Assembly (NCBI RefSeq): GCF_025823185.1
Contig: NZ_JACKVK010000008.1
Span: 856,312 to 920,311 of the forward strand
DNA from: Mycobacterium yunnanensis
Lineage (GTDB): Bacteria > Actinomycetota > Actinomycetes > Mycobacteriales > Mycobacteriaceae
Direction of reading: 5' to 3'
Length of the DNA stretch: 64,000 nt
The notes beneath the pieces were generated by a model. That model was not told the DNA's origin and made no database searches. It saw only the letters and a list, made by a program, of their open reading frames with translations. The position numbers and the translations under genes were made by a program. Shown piece after piece: positions 63,756-64,000 of the stretch. Position 1 is the first letter of the stretch; every line of letters begins with the position of its first letter.

Positions 63756-64000
63756 ATGACCGTGCATCCGACCGACTCAGCGACCACGACCGCCATGCCG
63801 ACGGCGGTGGTCGACCTCGGCGCGGTCCGGCACAACGTGCGCCTCCTGCGCGAGCTGGCCGGCTCGGCCGAGGTGATGGCCGTGGTCAAGGCCGACGGAT
63901 ACGGTCACGGTGCAGCTCAGGTGGGTCGGGCCGCCGTGGAGGCCGGCGCCGCCGAACTGGGCGTCGCGACCGTCGGCGAAGCGCTGGAGTTGCGCCGCGA
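63756..64000 (+). CDS. alr: Alanine racemase, 5' part cut by the window
   Basis: This PLP enzyme makes D-alanine for peptidoglycan. Only about 81 codons are visible: [36 protein letters not shown], then the PLP lysine motif [14 protein letters not shown] (Lys near residue 47). The location after nnrD-gadB matches the mycobacterial order. The rest lies beyond the window edge. Confidence 0.95.
   Translation, partial: MTVHPTDSATTTAMPTAVVDLGAVRHNVRLLRELAGSAEVMAVVKADGYGHGAAQVGRAAVEAGAAELGVATVGEALELRR

Overview
The window is a high-GC actinobacterial chromosome segment, most probably from an environmental, rapidly growing Mycobacterium (Mycolicibacterium). The evidence is gene content and order. 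An ESX-4 type VII secretion locus is followed by rplM-rpsI, glmM, the Rv3440c/Rv3439c-like pair, an Rv3438-like gene, glmS, nnrD, gadB and alr, which is the backbone I know from M. tuberculosis Rv3423c-Rv3451. Start codons are often GTG, genes overlap by a few bases, and mycofactocin- and F420-type oxidoreductases are present. I see no tRNA, rRNA, CRISPR array or intact insertion sequence.

Layout. 1-2060: a cutinase cut by the window edge, a DMT exporter and a CGNR zinc-finger gene. 2119-11575: ESX-4 (eccB4, mycP4, eccD4, eccC4, an Rv3446c-like gene, esxU, esxT). 11576-14270: ribosomal genes rplM-rpsI and glmM. 14281-29288: an accessory block for glycerol/diol metabolism with glpK, an HbpS-like protein, a glycerol facilitator, a cobA-like methyltransferase, a LuxR regulator, an FhuF-like iron-sulfur protein, a B12-dependent glycerol/diol dehydratase (small-large-medium order) with its two reactivase subunits, cobIJ, cobT behind a 17-codon coupled leader ORF, and a GAF/HTH regulator. 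29332-31088: two secretion-substrate-like backbone genes. 31068-50693: a second accessory block, apparently a catabolic island, holding a GNAT enzyme, LysR and PucR regulators, several dehydrogenases, a ThDP enzyme, a disrupted OYE-type reductase, an aspartase-family lyase, a ThuA protein, two transporters, and a mycofactocin SDR with an LLM oxidoreductase. 50837-54194: a secreted GDSL protein, a small secreted protein and an HNH/13E12 gene rearranged by an 80-bp tandem duplication. 54316-64000: backbone again (Rv3438-like, glmS, nnrD, gadB, alr), interrupted by an SDR, a dehalogenase-like hydrolase with a divergent CGNR gene, and an O-methyltransferase/siderophore-interacting protein pair behind an IdeR-like box.

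How the parts work together. In the first block, GlpF and GlpK handle glycerol entry and phosphorylation. The dehydratase offers a B12-dependent route from glycerol or propanediol to an aldehyde, and the cob genes support its cofactor. Three promoters in this block (glpK, dehydratase operon, luxR-type regulator) share an 18-bp direct-repeat operator at an identical distance from a -10 element, so the block looks like one regulon. No microcompartment shell genes and no partner aldehyde or alcohol dehydrogenases lie inside the window. In the second block, repeated TGCA-N4-GTGA sites upstream of several operons suggest common control, possibly by the PucR-family protein encoded there; the substrate is unknown.

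The strongest leads are the 18-bp operator family, the FhuF-like protein as a candidate corrinoid reductase, the TGCA-N4-GTGA catabolic regulon, the broken OYE gene and the 80-bp duplication in the HNH gene.
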